DNA of 64,000 bases from Streptomonospora salina. Its GTDB lineage: Bacteria; Actinomycetota; Actinomycetes; Streptosporangiales; Streptosporangiaceae. The notes below the pieces were generated by a model. The model was not told the origin of the DNA. It did not search any database and was given only the letters and a program-made list of their open reading frames with translations. Location of the stretch: positions 310,001 to 374,000 of the forward strand of contig NZ_JACHLY010000002.1 of the NCBI RefSeq assembly GCF_014204715.1. Direction: 5' to 3'. Each line of letters opens with the position of its first letter. Within the stretch, counting starts at the first letter, position 1. Of the stretch, positions 15,425-28,700 are shown piece by piece. The position numbers were made by a program, and so were the translations under genes.

Positions 15425-18400
15425 TCACCCGGAGCGGTCCGCGGGCGCGGCGAGGCGGGCGGCGAGTGCGGGGCCGATGACCGCCAAGCCCGCCGAGGTG
15501 AGCAGATCGTCGTGGGCGGCGGGGACCTCGTGGTGCTCGATTCCGCCGTCGATGCCGTGCTCCCAGGCGCGGGCGGCGCCGGCGGGGGCGTCCTCGGCCG
15601 TGAAGCAGAGCGCATCGCCCTTGTAGCGCGGCTGCTCCTGCCCGGCGGAGGCGGCCAGGACCTCGGCGGCCCAGCGGCGGTTGGCCTCGGCCATGCCCGC
15701 ATCGCCGCGTTCGGCGCCGATCCGGGCGGCCAGGGCGCCGCCGGCATCGGCCGGCCGCTCCGCTTCCTCCTCCGCTCCGGTGGCGCAGGCGCCGCGCCGG
15801 GCGTGCCACGGCGCCGGGTAGGCGTCCAGCAGCGCGAGCAGCTCGACGTCCGCGCCGTCCTGCGCCAGCTCGGCCGCCACGGCCTGGGCCAGGGTTCCGC
15901 CGAAGGACCACCCGGCGATCCGGTAGGGACCGTGCGGGTGAGCGCGGCGGATGCGCCGGGCGTAGACACCGGCGAGGGCGGCGACGGTGCCGGCGGCGGT
16001 GGCCGCCGCCGGCGCCTCCACGCCCAGGATCGGCACGTCGGAACCGAGGTGGCGGCGCAGTCCGACGAAGGACCAGCTGAACCCGCTCGCGGGGTGCAGG
16101 CAGAACAGCGGTGCCTGCTCGCCGCCCGAGCGCAGCACGACGACGCCGGGTTCGCCGGGGGCGTCCTGCGGCGCCGCGGCCCCGACCCGGCCGGCGCGGC
16201 CCTCCGGCCGCGCGCCGAGTGCGGCCAGGTGCGCGGCCAGCGCGGCCGGCGACGGGTTGGCGAACAGGTCGGCGATCGCCGCACGTGCGCCGGTCTCGGC
16301 TTCGACCCGGGAGCGCAGCCGCACCAGCAGCATCGAGTGGCCGCCCAGGTCGAAGAAGTCGTCGTCGGCGCCGACCCGGGCGGCGCCCAGCACCTCGGCG
16401 AAGACCTCGCACAGCACCGCCTCGGCGGCGCCGCGCGGCTCGCGCCCGGGAGCCGGGGCGAACTCGGCCGGGTCGGGCACCGGAAGCGCGCTCCGGTCCA
16501 GCTTGCCGTGGGCGGTCAGCGGGAGCGCGTGCAGCGGCAGGAACGCCGCCGGCACCATGTAGTCGGGCAGCCGGGCGGCCAGGTGGGCGCGCAGCTCGGC
16601 GGTGCCGGGACCGCCGCCGCCCCGGGGCGCGTCGGCGTCGCCGCCGGGTCCCGGTCCTCGATCCGGCGGAACCGCCCCGGCGGCGCCGTGGCGCTGCGCC
16701 GTGGCGACGATGTAGGCCGCCAGTCGCCGGTCCCCCGGCGCGGCCTCCCACGTGTCGACGACCGCCTGGTCGACGGCGGGGTGCTCGCTCAGCGCCGCGG
16801 CGATCTCGCCGGGCTCGATGCGGAAGCCGCGCACCTTCACCTGGTCGTCGGCGCGGCCGACGTAGTCCACCGACCCGTCGGGCATGCGCCGCACCAGGTC
16901 GCCGGTGCGGTACATGCGGGCGCCGGGCGCGCCGGACGGGTCGGCGACGAACCGGTCGGCGGTGAGCCCGTAGCGTCCGAGGTAGCCGCGGGCGAGACCG
17001 GCCCCGCCGAGGTACAGCTCGCCGACCACGCCCGGCGGGACCGGATTCAGCCGCGCGTCGAGCACGTAGGCGGCCGTGTTGGCCGTGGGGTGCCCGATGA
17101 CCGGGCGGACGTGGGCGCCGGCGCGCGCCGCCAGAGCGTCGACCGTGGTCTCGGTGGGGCCGTAGAGGTTGACGGCGACGGTGCCGCGCTCCTCCCACTC
17201 GCCCAGCCGCCTCCACAGCGACGCCGGCACCGCCTCGCCGCCCACGCCCAGCGTCAGCGGGATGTGGGTGCCCGGTTCGCCCAACCCGGCGCGCATCAGC
17301 TGCTGCAGGTGCGAGGGGGCCACTTCGATGAAGTCGAGGCGGTCGGCGCGGATCCGCTCGACCAGCAGCGCCGGGTCGTGCATGGCCTCTTCGGTGACGA
17401 TGTGCACGGCGTGGCCGTCCAGCAGCCACAGCTGCGGCTGCCAGGCGGCGTCGAAGGAGAACGACCAGGCGTGGCCCGCGCGCAGCCGGTCGCGGCCGGC
17501 GCGGTGCCGGGCGGGCCGGTGCAGCGTCTCGCGGTGACTGTGGAACAGGTTGGCGAGGCTGCGGTGGGTGACCGCCACGCCCTTGGGACGGCCGGTGGAA
17601 CCGGAGGTGTAGATGACGTAGGCGGGGTGGTCGGGGTGCAGCGGGGCGGTGCGGTCGGCGTCGGCCGGGTCGGTCGCGGGCCGCTCGTCCGGGCCCGCGG
17701 GGTCCGGAGGGAGGGTCGCGCGGGCGCCGAGCGCGGCGGCGCGCTCCCGCAGCCCGGGGGTGGCGACGGTGAGCAGCGGTGCGGCGTCGGTCAGCATGTG
17801 GGCGACGCGGTCGTCGGGGTAGGCCGGGTCGACGGGCAGGTAGGCGGCGCCGGCCTTGAGCACCGCCAGCATCGCCACCAGGGTGTCGGCCGAGCGCGGA
17901 AGCAGCAGCGCGACGACGGTTTCGGGACCGGCTCCGTGCGCGATGAGTTCGTGGGCCAGTCGGTTGGCGCGCCGGTTCAGCTCGGCGAACGTGTGGCTTC
18001 GGCCCTCGCAGACCAGCGCCGGGTGGTCGGGGCCGCCGGCGGCCGCTGCCTCGAACAGGGCGGGCACGGTCGCCGGGTCGGGCACCGCCACGCTCGGCCC
18101 CCGGGCGTCGCGGGTGATCCGGTCGGACTCCTCGGCGGTGAGCAGGTCCAGCCGGCCGATGGCGGCGGAGGGGTCGTCGGCGGCGGCCGCCAGCAGCCGC
18201 TCCATCCGCAGGGCGACGTTGCGCACCGTCGCGTCGTCGAACAGGTCGCGGCTGTAGTCGACGACGCACCGCACGGCTCCGGCCGCGGGGTCGGCGGCGT
18301 TCTCGCCGGGGTCGCGGAACTCGAAGGCCAGGTCGAACTTGCCGCCGGGAGCGGCCACCGGCTCGCGTTCGGCCTGCAGGCCCTCCATCTCCAGGCGCGG

Positions 18401-21400
18401 ACCGGCGCCGCTCTGGTAGGCCAGCATCACCTGGAACAGCGGGTGGCGGCTCGTCGACCGGGCGGGGTTGACGACCTCCACCAGGTGTTCGAACGGGATG
18501 TCGGAGTTGTCGTAGGCGGCCAGGTTGGCGTCGCGCACCCGCGCCAGCAGCTCGGTGAAGGCCGGGTCGCCGGAGGTGTCGGTGCGCAGCACCAGCGTGT
18601 TGACGAAGAACCCGACGAGGTCGTCGAGCGCGGCGTCGTCGCGTCCGGCCACCGGCGAGCCGACCGGGATGTCGGTGCCCGCGCCCAGCCGGGTCAGCAG
18701 GGCGGCCAGCGCCGCCTGCAGCACCATGAACACGCTGGTGTCGTTGGTGCGCGCCAGCGCGCGCAGCCGCGCGCTCAGCTCGGCCGGCAGCGCCAGTTCG
18801 ACGGAGCCGCCGCGGCCGGCCGCGGCGGCCGGCCGCGGGCGGTCGGTGGGCAGGGCGAGTTCCTCGGGCAGGCCGCGCAGCGCCTCGCGCCAGTAGGCGG
18901 CCTGGGCGTGGACGGCGCTGTGGGGGTCGTCCTCGGTGCCCAGCACGGCGCGCTGGTGCAGCCCGTAGTCGGCGTACTGGACGGGCAGCGGCGCCCAGGC
19001 GGGGGCGCGGCCGCTGCGGCGGGCGGTGTAGGCCGTGCCGATGTCGCGCAGCAGCGGGCGGGCCGACCAGCCGTCACCGGCGATGTGGTGCAGCAGGACC
19101 AGCAGCACGTGCTCGTCTTCGGCGGTGCGGAACAGGCGGGCGCGCAGCGGCGGTTCCGCGTCCAGCCGGAATCCGTGGGCCGCGGCCTCGGCGAGCGCGC
19201 CGGGCAGCGCGTCCTCGCCGGTGTCGGTGAGCGGCACGTCGGGGCGGGCCTGCTCGGGCGCCAGGATGTGCTGGTAGGGCACGCCGTCGTCGTCGGGGAA
19301 GACGGTGCGCAGGCTTTCGTGGCGGGCGGTGACGTCGGCCAGCGCCTCGGCCAGGGCGGCGCGGTCCAGCGGGCCGCGCAGCCGTGCGCAGAAGGGGATG
19401 TTGTAGGTGGGGCGCGGACCGTCCAGCCGGTAGAGGAACCACATGCGCTGCTGGGCGTAGGACAGCGGGGGCCGCTCGGGGCGCGGGGCCGGGCGCAGCG
19501 GGGGGCGGGCGCCGGCGGGGCGCAGCCGCTCGGCGATCCCGGCGACCGTGGGCGCGTCGAAGACGGTGCGCAGCTCGACGTCGCGGCCCAGGACGGTGCG
19601 GATGCGGGTGACCAGCCGGGTGGCCAGCAGCGAATGGCCGCCCATCGCGAAGAAGTCGTCGTCGATGCCGGCGTCGGGCACGTCCAGGATCTCGCGGTAG
19701 AGCCCGCACAGCAGTTCCTCGACCTGGTTGCGCGGCGGGCGGCCGCCGGCGTCCGCGGCGAGGTCGGGGGCGGGCAGTGCGGAGCGGTCGGTCTTGCCGT
19801 TGGGCAGGACGGGCATCGCGTCGAGCGGCACCACGGCTGCGGGGAGCATGGCCGTGGGCAGGCGCGCCGCGACGTGGTCGCGCAGCGCCCGCGGATCGAC
19901 GGTGCGGCCGCCGAGCGGGGCGGCGTAGGCGACGAGGGCGTCGGAGCCCGCGTCGTCGCGGTGCACGGCGGCGGCGCAGGCGGCGACGTCGGGGTGGGCG
20001 GCCAGGGCGGCCTCGACGTCGCCGAGTTCGACGCGCATTCCGCGGATCTTGACCTGGTCGTCGGTGCGGCCGAGGAACTCCAGCTCGCCCCGGGCGTTGG
20101 CCAGGACGCGGTCGCCGGTGCGGTACATGCGCGCCCCGGGCGCGCCGAAGGGGTCGGCGACGAACCGGGCCGCGGTCAGCCCGTGGCGTCCGAGGTAGCC
20201 GCGGGCGAGACCGGCCCCGCCGAGGTAGAGCTCGCCGGACACGCCGGCGGGCACGGGCCGCAGCAGGGAGTCGAGCACGTAGGCGCGCACCCCGGGGTCG
20301 GGGAGGCCGATGGGCACCCGGTCGCCGGCCGCGTCGGGGCGGCACCGGCCCAGTGTGGCGTTGACCGTGGCCTCGGTGGGGCCGTAGCAGTTGAACATGG
20401 CGCGCCCGTCGGAGGCGAAGCGGCGCACGAGGGCGCCGGGGACGGCTTCGGTTCCGGCGAGCACCGTCATACCGGGGGGCAGTTCGGCGTCGTCGGGCAG
20501 CGCCGCCAGCAGCGCGGGCGGCAGGCCGACGTGGGTGGCGCCCCGTTCGCGCAGGTAGTCGGTCAGCGGCGGACCGGGCACACGGCGCTCGGGCGGCACG
20601 ACCACGAGCCGGCCGCCGGAGAGAACACCCATGGCGAACTCCCAGAAGGCGACGTCGAAGCTGGGCGAGCCGAGCTGGGCGACGCGGCTGTCGGCGCCGA
20701 CGCCGAGGCGGCGGGCGGCGGTGGCCACGAGCTTGGCGACGCCCGCGTGGCTGACGACGACGCCCTTGGGGCGGCCGGTGGAGCCCGAGGTGTAGACGAG
20801 GTAGGCGGCGCTGCCGGGCGCCAGACCGGCACCGCGGTCGGCGTCGGTGACCGGTCCGGGCGCGGCGGAGGCGATCGCGGCGGCGGTGGCGGGGTCGCCG
20901 GGCTCCACGCGATCGGCGCCGGTGAGGGCGGCGACGCGCGCGCTGAGGCCGTCCGCGGTGACGACGCAGGCCGGGCGGGCGTCGGCGAGCATGTGGGCGA
21001 GCCGGTCGTCGGGGTAGTCCGGATCGAGCGCGAGGTAGGCCGATCCGGACTTGAGGACCGCCAGTAGCGCCACGATCAGCTCCGCGGAGCGGGGGACGGC
21101 GAGCGCGACCACGCGCTCGGGCCCGGCGCCGCGCTCCAGCAGGACCCGCGCCAGCCGGTTGGCCTGCGCGTCGGCTTCGGCGGCGGTGAGGACGGCGTCC
21201 TCGTCCTCGACGAGCACCGAGTGGGGGGATTCGGCTACCCGGCGGGCGAACAGCTCGGGGAAGGCGGCTTCGCGCAGGGCGTCGGCTTCGGCCGCCTCCT
21301 CGGCCTTGTGCAGTCCGGGTTCCGGGCCGGCGGCGCCGGCGGGCTCGGAGGTGCGGGTGACCGCGTCGTGGGCGGCCGTGCGGTGGGCGGCGAGCGCGGC

Positions 21401-22798
21401 GGTGGGGGCCGGCACGTGGTGGGGCGGCAGGACGGGCAGCCGGGCGAGGGGCGTGTGCGGCGCGTCCGCCATGGCCTGCAGGACGGCGGTGAGGGTGTCG
21501 GCGACCAGTTCCGCCCGCTCTTCGGGGACGGTGTCGGGGCGGTAGCCCAGGGTCAGGCGCAGCCGCGGGTTCTGTGCGTCCGGCCGCGGGGGCGCGACCG
21601 CCAGGGACAGGGGGTAGTGCGTCGCGTCGGTGGAGCCCAGCACCCGGGCGTGCAGGCCGGGCACGTCGGCGGCGGGGTCGGTGCCCTCGACGGGGTAGTT
21701 CTCGACCGCCATCAGCGTGTCGAACAGCTCGCCGGCTCCGGCCGCGCGCTGGATCTCGGCGAGGCCGACGTGGCCGTGGTCGAGCAGGGCGGCCTGCTCG
21801 TCGCGCAGGCGGGCGAGCAGGCCGGCGGCGGTTTCGCCCGGGTGCGCGCGTACCCGCACCGGCACGGTGTTGACGAACAGCCCGACCATGTCGGGGGCGC
21901 CCTCCAGGCTGTGGGGGCGTCCGGAGACGGCGGTGCCGAAGACGACGTCGCGGCTGTCGAGGAGGTGGCCCAGCACCGTCGCCCACGCCGCCTGGAGGAC
22001 GGTGCTGAGCGTGACGCCCTGGGCGCGCGCGAGGTCGCGGACCGCGGCGGTGCGTTCGGCGGGCACGTCGCGGGTGAGGCCGCGGGGTTCGGCGGCCCCG
22101 TCCTCCGGGGCCGGGGGATCGCCCGCCCGGTCGGGGCGGTCGGAGCGGGAGGCGGCGAACGCGTCGGCGACGCGTGTGGGGCCCGCGACGCCCGCCAGCG
22201 CGGTGCGCCAGGCCTCCAGCGCCGCGCCGGTGTCCTGGCGGCCGAGCCAGGACAGGTAGTCGCGGAACGGAGCGGGGCGCGGCAGCGGGGCGCCGTCGGC
22301 GGCGTAGAGCCGGAACAGGTCGCGCACCAGCAGCGGCAGCGACCAGCCGTCGAGCAGGATGTGGTGGTGGGTGAGCACCAGCACGTGGTCGCGGGGCGCC
22401 CGGCGCACCAGCACGAACCGGACCAGCGGCGGGTGGGCGAGGTCGAAGCGCCGGCGGCGCTGCTCGTCGCGCAGGCGCGCCAGCTCGGCTTCCTGCCCGG
22501 CGGTGTCGAGGCCGGTCAGGTCGGTGCGGGACCAGTCGGCGGGCACGTCGGCGCCCACGAGCGCGGCCGCCTGCCCGTTCTTGCGGCGCCGGAACGCGGC
22601 GCGGACGTTGGGATGGCGCCGCAGCAGGGCGTCGGCGGCCGCGCGCAGCCGCTCGGGATCCAGACCGCCGTGCAGTTCCAGGGCGACCTGGACGTTGTAG
22701 ACGTCGGCGCCGGCGGCGTCGAGTTGGCTCTGGAACAGCAGCCCTTCCTGGAGCGGCGTCAGCGGCAGGATGTCCTCCAGGCCGGATGCGTTGCTCAC
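15425..22798 (-). CDS. NRPS2: two-module siderophore synthetase, C-A-T-C-A-T-TE
   Basis: A 2457-aa protein. Approximate layout: C domain 5-440 (opening [16 protein letters not shown], His motif HHILLDGWS near 146); A 530-1010 ([11 protein letters not shown] near 668); T with [10 protein letters not shown] near 1053; C 1105-1540 (HHIAGDGWS near 1238); A 1570-2080; T with [10 protein letters not shown] near 2153; TE 2200-2457 (GWSFGG near 2298). The first C domain has the LTPLQEG form of domains that accept a D-residue, fitting the epimerization domain at the end of NRPS1. Specificity codes read by eye: first A DVWGLGCVNK (unassigned; shares L, G and N with hydroxyornithine codes); second A DAQEGGLVDK (acidic pocket, so a basic residue such as Orn or Lys is likely). 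The GTG start overlaps the NRPS1 stop (GTGA). TE releases or cyclizes the product. Confidence 0.93.
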   Translation of the reverse strand: MSNASGLEDILPLTPLQEGLLFQSQLDAAGADVYNVQVALELHGGLDPERLRAAADALLRRHPNVRAAFRRRKNGQAAALVGADVPADWSRTDLTGLDTAGQEAELARLRDEQRRRRFDLAHPPLVRFVLVRRAPRDHVLVLTHHHILLDGWSLPLLVRDLFRLYAADGAPLPRPAPFRDYLSWLGRQDTGAALEAWRTALAGVAGPTRVADAFAASRSDRPDRAGDPPAPEDGAAEPRGLTRDVPAERTAAVRDLARAQGVTLSTVLQAAWATVLGHLLDSRDVVFGTAVSGRPHSLEGAPDMVGLFVNTVPVRVRAHPGETAAGLLARLRDEQAALLDHGHVGLAEIQRAAGAGELFDTLMAVENYPVEGTDPAADVPGLHARVLGSTDATHYPLSLAVAPPRPDAQNPRLRLTLGYRPDTVPEERAELVADTLTAVLQAMADAPHTPLARLPVLPPHHVPAPTAALAAHRTAAHDAVTRTSEPAGAAGPEPGLHKAEEAAEADALREAAFPELFARRVAESPHSVLVEDEDAVLTAAEADAQANRLARVLLERGAGPERVVALAVPRSAELIVALLAVLKSGSAYLALDPDYPDDRLAHMLADARPACVVTADGLSARVAALTGADRVEPGDPATAAAIASAAPGPVTDADRGAGLAPGSAAYLVYTSGSTGRPKGVVVSHAGVAKLVATAARRLGVGADSRVAQLGSPSFDVAFWEFAMGVLSGGRLVVVPPERRVPGPPLTDYLRERGATHVGLPPALLAALPDDAELPPGMTVLAGTEAVPGALVRRFASDGRAMFNCYGPTEATVNATLGRCRPDAAGDRVPIGLPDPGVRAYVLDSLLRPVPAGVSGELYLGGAGLARGYLGRHGLTAARFVADPFGAPGARMYRTGDRVLANARGELEFLGRTDDQVKIRGMRVELGDVEAALAAHPDVAACAAAVHRDDAGSDALVAYAAPLGGRTVDPRALRDHVAARLPTAMLPAAVVPLDAMPVLPNGKTDRSALPAPDLAADAGGRPPRNQVEELLCGLYREILDVPDAGIDDDFFAMGGHSLLATRLVTRIRTVLGRDVELRTVFDAPTVAGIAERLRPAGARPPLRPAPRPERPPLSYAQQRMWFLYRLDGPRPTYNIPFCARLRGPLDRAALAEALADVTARHESLRTVFPDDDGVPYQHILAPEQARPDVPLTDTGEDALPGALAEAAAHGFRLDAEPPLRARLFRTAEDEHVLLVLLHHIAGDGWSARPLLRDIGTAYTARRSGRAPAWAPLPVQYADYGLHQRAVLGTEDDPHSAVHAQAAYWREALRGLPEELALPTDRPRPAAAAGRGGSVELALPAELSARLRALARTNDTSVFMVLQAALAALLTRLGAGTDIPVGSPVAGRDDAALDDLVGFFVNTLVLRTDTSGDPAFTELLARVRDANLAAYDNSDIPFEHLVEVVNPARSTSRHPLFQVMLAYQSGAGPRLEMEGLQAEREPVAAPGGKFDLAFEFRDPGENAADPAAGAVRCVVDYSRDLFDDATVRNVALRMERLLAAAADDPSAAIGRLDLLTAEESDRITRDARGPSVAVPDPATVPALFEAAAAGGPDHPALVCEGRSHTFAELNRRANRLAHELIAHGAGPETVVALLLPRSADTLVAMLAVLKAGAAYLPVDPAYPDDRVAHMLTDAAPLLTVATPGLRERAAALGARATLPPDPAGPDERPATDPADADRTAPLHPDHPAYVIYTSGSTGRPKGVAVTHRSLANLFHSHRETLHRPARHRAGRDRLRAGHAWSFSFDAAWQPQLWLLDGHAVHIVTEEAMHDPALLVERIRADRLDFIEVAPSHLQQLMRAGLGEPGTHIPLTLGVGGEAVPASLWRRLGEWEERGTVAVNLYGPTETTVDALAARAGAHVRPVIGHPTANTAAYVLDARLNPVPPGVVGELYLGGAGLARGYLGRYGLTADRFVADPSGAPGARMYRTGDLVRRMPDGSVDYVGRADDQVKVRGFRIEPGEIAAALSEHPAVDQAVVDTWEAAPGDRRLAAYIVATAQRHGAAGAVPPDRGPGPGGDADAPRGGGGPGTAELRAHLAARLPDYMVPAAFLPLHALPLTAHGKLDRSALPVPDPAEFAPAPGREPRGAAEAVLCEVFAEVLGAARVGADDDFFDLGGHSMLLVRLRSRVEAETGARAAIADLFANPSPAALAAHLAALGARPEGRAGRVGAAAPQDAPGEPGVVVLRSGGEQAPLFCLHPASGFSWSFVGLRRHLGSDVPILGVEAPAAATAAGTVAALAGVYARRIRRAHPHGPYRIAGWSFGGTLAQAVAAELAQDGADVELLALLDAYPAPWHARRGACATGAEEEAERPADAGGALAARIGAERGDAGMAEANRRWAAEVLAASAGQEQPRYKGDALCFTAEDAPAGAARAWEHGIDGGIEHHEVPAAHDDLLTSAGLAVIGPALAARLAAPADRSG

Positions 22799-25700
22799 GG
22801 GAGCCTCCACTCTGCTTCGAATGCCTCGATCTCGTCCTGATCGAGGTCGGTCAGGGACAGGTCGGAGGGGGTGTGTCCGCCCGCCCCCGAGGAGTCGGTA
22901 TGGGCGACGAGCCCGCCGAGCTGGGCGAACCAGGCGTCGGCGAACTCGCGCACGTCGGTTTCGGCCAGCAGCCGCTGCGGCCAGGCCCAGGTGGCGGTCA
23001 GCTCCGGGCCTTCGGCGCCGTCGCGGGTGAGGACGTTGAGCTCCAGGGGGTGGCGCACGGGCATGCGGGGGTCGATGCCGGGCGGCAGCGCGCCGGTTTC
23101 GGGGGCCACGGCCCAGGGCTCGTACTCGCCGGCGACCGCGACGCGCCCGAGGTAGTTGAACAGCAGCGGCGGTTCGGGGTCGGCGGCCAGCGGCGCGGCG
23201 GTATCGGAGTTGAGGTGGCGCAGCAGTCCGTAGCCGATACCGCCGTCCGCGGGTCGGGTGCGCAGCTGCTCCTTGACCCGTTTGAGTGCGTCGCCGGCGT
23301 CCGCCCCGCCGGTGCGGGCCCGGGCCGGATCGAGGCCGGCGACGTCCAGGCGCGCGGGGTGGACGGCGGTGAACCAACCGACGGTGCCCGAGACGTCGGT
23401 TCCGCCGAACAGGTGCTGTTCGCGGCCGTGGCTTTCCAGGGCGAGCCGCAGCACCCCGCCGGTACCGCCGGAGCGGGAGGCGCGCCATTCGGCGGCGGCC
23501 AGGGCGAGCGCGGACAGCAGCACGTCCTCGATACCGGTGTGGAACGCCTCGGGGACGCGGGTGAGCAGCGCTTCGGTGTCGGCCGCGGGCAGCGTCACGG
23601 TGATCCGGCGCAGGGTCGCGGCGGTATCGCGCTCAGGGTCGCAGGGCCCGAACTCCTCCGTGCCGCCGTCGGCGGCGGTGATCTCCCGCCAGGCGGGGAG
23701 TTCGGCGGTGCGGTGCCGGGAGCGGGCTTCGGTTCGCAGCTCCCGCGACCAGCGCGCGTAGGAGGTGTGCGGCGCCGGCGGTGCGGGTGGGCGGCCGCGG
23801 GAGGCGTCGCGCCAGGCGGCGGCGAGCCCGGCACGCAGGATGTGCCAGGATACGCCGTCGACGGCGAGATGGTGGACCACCAGCAGCAGTCGGCCGGGCC
23901 GGCCGGGACCGCGGTCCAGCCACACGGCCCGCACCATCGCCCCGGCGCAGGGGTCGAGCCGGCCCTGGGCGGCGTCGGCCTCCTCGGCGGCGGCCCGTGC
24001 CAGACCGGCGGCGTCCAGCCCGGCGGCGTCGCGCCGGGTGAGCACGTCGGCGGCCGTGACCGCGCCGGGTTCGGCGGCGTGCAGCCGCCAACCGTCGGCA
24101 GCCGTGCGCAGCCGGGCGCGCAGCATGGCGTGGGTGTCCAGCACCGCCTGGAGGGCGGCGGTCAGGCCGGCGGTGTCGGCGCCGTCGGGGGTGTGCACGA
24201 CGGTGGCCTGGCTGTAGCGCGCGATGGGGCCGCCGCGTTCACGCAGCCAGTGCATGACGGGGGTCGGTTCGATGTCGCCGGTGCCGTCGTCGGGGCCGTG
24301 GCGGGTGCCGGTGCCGCCGGGGGCGTCGGCGGGAGCGGCGGCCAGGGCGAGGCGCTGCGGGGTCTGCTCGGTGACGACGTCGGCGGGGGTCAGTTCCAAA
24401 CCGCCGGCGCGGGCGTTGCCGACGAGCCGGATGGCGAGGATGCTGTCGCCGCCGAGGGAGAAGAAGCCGTCGTCGGCGCCGACGTGCTCCAGCCCGAGCA
24501 GCTCGGCGAACAGCCCGGCGAGCAGCTCCTCCCGGAAGCCCCGGGCCTCCCGCCCGGCCGCGGTGCGCGCTCCGGGGTCGGGGGCGGGCAGGGCGGCGCG
24601 GTCGAGCTTGCCGTTGGCGGTCAGCGGGAACGCGTCGAGCACCGTGATCGCGGCGGGGACCATGTGCTCCGGCAGCCGCGCCGCGAGCCGGCGCACCAGC
24701 GCATCGGGATCCGGGGCGGCGGCGCCGGCGGGGGTGACGTAGCCGGCGAGCCGGTCGGCGCCCGCGGCGGTGCGGTCGGCGGTGACGACGGCACCGGCGA
24801 CCCCGGGCGCAGTGGTGAGCGCGTGTTCGATCTCGCCGGGTTCGATGCGCATCCCGCGCACCTTCACCTGGAAGTCCGAGCGCCCCGCGAACACCAGCCG
24901 CCCCCCGGCGTCCCACCGCACGAGGTCGCCGGTGCGATACATCCGCGCCCCCGGGCCGCCGAACGGATCGGCGACGAACCGCTCCGCCGACAGCCCCGGC
25001 CGGTTCGCATACCCCCGCGCCAGCTGCACCCCGGACAGATACAGTTCGCCCTCCACGCCCGCGGGGACCGGCGCCAAGCGGCCGTCGAGCACGTAGACGC
25101 CCGTGTTCCACACCGGACGCCCGATCGGCACCCCCGCACCGGAGAACTCCTCGGCGCCGGCGTCGAAGGCGGTCACGTCCACCGCCGCCTCCGTGGGCCC
25201 GTACAGGTTCGCCGGCGCCGCCCGCGGCAGCACAGCCCGGACCCGGCGGGCGGTGCCGGCGCCGAGCGCCTCGCCCGAGGCGAAGACCCGGCGCAGCGAC
25301 GTGCACCGCGCGGCCTGCGGCTCCTCGACGAAGAGCCGCAGCATCGAGGGGACGAAGTGGCACACCGTGACACCGGCCTCGTGGATCAGCCCGGCCAGGT
25401 AGGCGGGGTCGCGGTGCCCGCCCGGTGCGGCCACCACCTGCGACGCCCCAGCGGCGAAGGGCCAGAACAGCTCCCACACCGACACGTCGAAGGACACCGG
25501 CGTCTTCAGCAGCACCCGATCCGCCCGCTCCAGCCCGTAGGCGTCCTGCATCCACGCCAACCGGTTCACGATCGCCGCATGAGCGACCACCACACCCTTG
25601 GGCCGGCCCGTCGACCCCGACGTGTACAGCACATAAGCCGGATGTTCCGGAAGCAGCGCAGCGGCCCGATCCGCGTCGCTCACCGGCTCCGCCGAACGAT

Positions 25701-28700
25701 CGGCCAGGCGGGGCGCGGTCGCGGCCGCGTCCAGTACGAGCCGGGGCACGGCGGGCTCGGCGGGCAGGTCGGCGGTGTCGGCGTCGCGGCACAGCAGCAG
25801 TGCCGGACGCGCGTCCTCCAGCACGAACGCGACCCGCTCGCCGGGCTGCTCGGTCTCCACCGGCAGATACGCCCCGCCCGCACACACCACCGCGTGCAGC
25901 GCCACCACCAGCTCCACCGACCGCGGCAGCGCCACCGCCACCACACTCTCCGGCCCCACACCACGCGCGATCAGCTCCCGCGCCAACCGGTGCACCCGCG
26001 CATCGAACTCCGCGCGGGAGACAGAGGTGGTGTCGGACACCAGCGCGAGCGCCGAACCGCCACCGGTTTCCGCGCCGCGGGCCACCAGCTCCGGCAGCGT
26101 CCGCTCGGCCACCGCACGCGGCGCGGTGCCCGCGCCCCACTCCCCCAGCAGCCGCTCCCGCTCACCCTCCCCCAACAGCGGAAGGCCGGCCACGGGCCGC
26201 TCCGGGTCGGCGGTTCCCGCGGAGAGCAGGCGCAGCAGCCGCTCGCCGAGGGCGTGCGCGGTCGCGTCGTCGAACCGTTCGGCCGAGAACCGTACGGCGG
26301 CCTCGGCGCCGTCGTCGCCGGGGCGTTCGATGAACTCGAACTCCAGGTCGAAGCGAGCGGCGGGCGGGGCCACGGCGTCGTCGACGGCCGCCTGGGCGGC
26401 CGCCAGGCCCGCACGCGGCTCGGGTCGCCGCTGGTGGCTGACCATCACCTGGAACAGCGGGTTGCGTCCGGCCGCGCGCGGCGGATTGAGCGCCTCGACC
26501 ACGCGGTCGAAGGGCAGTTCGGCGTTGGCGTAGGCGGAAGCGGCGAACGTGCGGGCGCGGTCGACGACGCCGCCGAAACCGGGCTCGCCCGACAGGTCGG
26601 TGCGCAGCACCAGGGTGTTGAGGAACATGCCGACCGCGTCGTGCAGCGCCTCGTCGGGGCGGTCGGCGACCGGCGTGCCCAGGGGCACGTCGGTTCCGGC
26701 GCCCATGCGGTGCAGCAGCACGGCCACCGCCGATTGCAGGACGACGAACGGGGTGGCGCCGCGTTCGCGGGCCAGCCGGGTGAGGGCGCGCATGAGGCCG
26801 GCGGGGATCGCCAGCGCCACGGTTCCGGCCGCGTCGGCGGGTGCGGCGGGACGGGGCCGGTCGGCGGGTAGCGCGATCTCCTCGGGCAGGCCGGCCAGCG
26901 CTTCCCGCCAGAACCCCCGCTGGCGGGCCGCCCGGCTCTGCGGATCCTCCGGCGATCCCAGCAGCTCGCGCTGCCACAGCGCGTAATCCCCGTAGGACAC
27001 CGGCAGCGGCGCCCACTCCGGCGCCCGGCCCGCGCACCGCGCCCGGTAGGCGGCGTCCAGATCCCGCAGGAACGGCTCCTGCGACCACTCGTCCACCGCG
27101 ATGTGATGGAACAGGTTGAGCAGGACGTGCTCACCGGAGTCGGCGGCGAAGAGGACCGGCCGGTAGGCGGGTTCGGATTCCAGATCGAAGGGGCGCCGGG
27201 CGGCGGCGGCCACCAGCCCGTCCGGATCGGCGTCGCCGGTACGCACCACCCGCAGGGGGTCGCGCGTGTGCGGGGTGTCCAGGACCTGCTGGCGGGGCTC
27301 TGCGCCGGAGCGGGGGTAGGCGGTGCGCAGGACGGCGTGGCGGGCCGTGACATCGGCGACGGCGGCGCGCAGCGCTTCGGTGTCGACGCCGCCGCCCAGC
27401 CGCAGCACCCAGGCGACGTTGTAGGCCGCCTCCGCGCCGGGCACCTGGGCTCCGGCCCACATCCCGCGCTGGGCGGCCGAGAGCGGAGGGGCCGCGTCGG
27501 ATTCGGCGGCGGCTCCGGGGCGCAGCGGAGGCCGGGGGTCCTGGCGCGCGGCGATGCGTGCGGCCAGTTCCGCCGGGGTGGGGGCGTCGAACAGGTCCGC
27601 CACGCCCACCTCCGCGCCGAGGCGGGTGCGCAGCGCGTTGACCAGTCGTGCGCCGGCCAGGGAGGTACCGCCGAGGGAGAAGAAGCCGTCGTCGGCGCCG
27701 ACGTGCTCCAGCCCCAGGAGGTCGGCGTAGAGCGCGCAGACCAGTTGTTCGCGCGGCCCGCTCGCGGCGCGGCCGGTGCCCGGGCCGGCGGTGCCCGGGC
27801 CGGGATCGGGCAGGGCGGCGCGGTCGAGCTTGCCGTTGGCGGTCAGCGGGAAAGCGTCCATGGCGACCAGCGCCTCGGGCACCATGTGCGCGGGCAGGCG
27901 GGCGGCCAACTCGGTACGCAGTCCGCCGGTGCCGGCGCCGTGCGGGGTTGCGGGGACGACGTAGCCGACCAGGCGGGTGTCGCCGGCGGCGTCGGGCCGG
28001 GCCAGGACCGCTGCGTCGGCCACGTCCGGGCGCGAGGCCAGGGCGTGTGCGATCTCGCCGGGTTCGATGCGCATCCCGCGCACCTTCACCTGGAAGTCCG
28101 AACGTCCCACGAACACCAGCCGTCCGGCGCGGTCCCAGCGCACCACGTCGCCGGTGCGATACATCCGCGCGCCGGGCGCACCGAAGGGATCGGCCGTGAA
28201 CCGCTCCGCCGACAGCCCCGGCCGGTTCGCATACCCCCGCGCCAGCTGCGCCCCCGACAGGTACAGCTCCCCTTCGACGCCGGCGGGCACCGGCGCCAGC
28301 CGCTCATCCAGGACGTAGACGCCCGTGTTCCACACCGGACGCCCGATCGGCACCCCCGCACCGGAGAACTCCTCGGCGCCGGCGTCGAAGGCGGTCACGT
28401 CCACCGCCGCCTCCGTGGGCCCGTACAGGTTCGCCAGCGCGGCCTGGGGCAGGAGCGCGCGGAAGCGTTCCGCGGTGCCGGCGCCGAGCGCCTCGCCCGA
28501 GGCGAAGACCCGGCGCAGCGACGTGCACGCCGACGCGCCGGGAGCGTCGGCGAACACCCGCAGCATCGAGGGGACGAAGTGGCACACCGTGACCCCGTTG
28601 GCGGTGACCGCCTCGGCCAGGTAGGCGGGGTCGCGGTGCCCGCCCGGTGCGGCCACCACCTGCGACGCCCCCGCGGCGAAGGGCCAGAACAGCTCCCACA

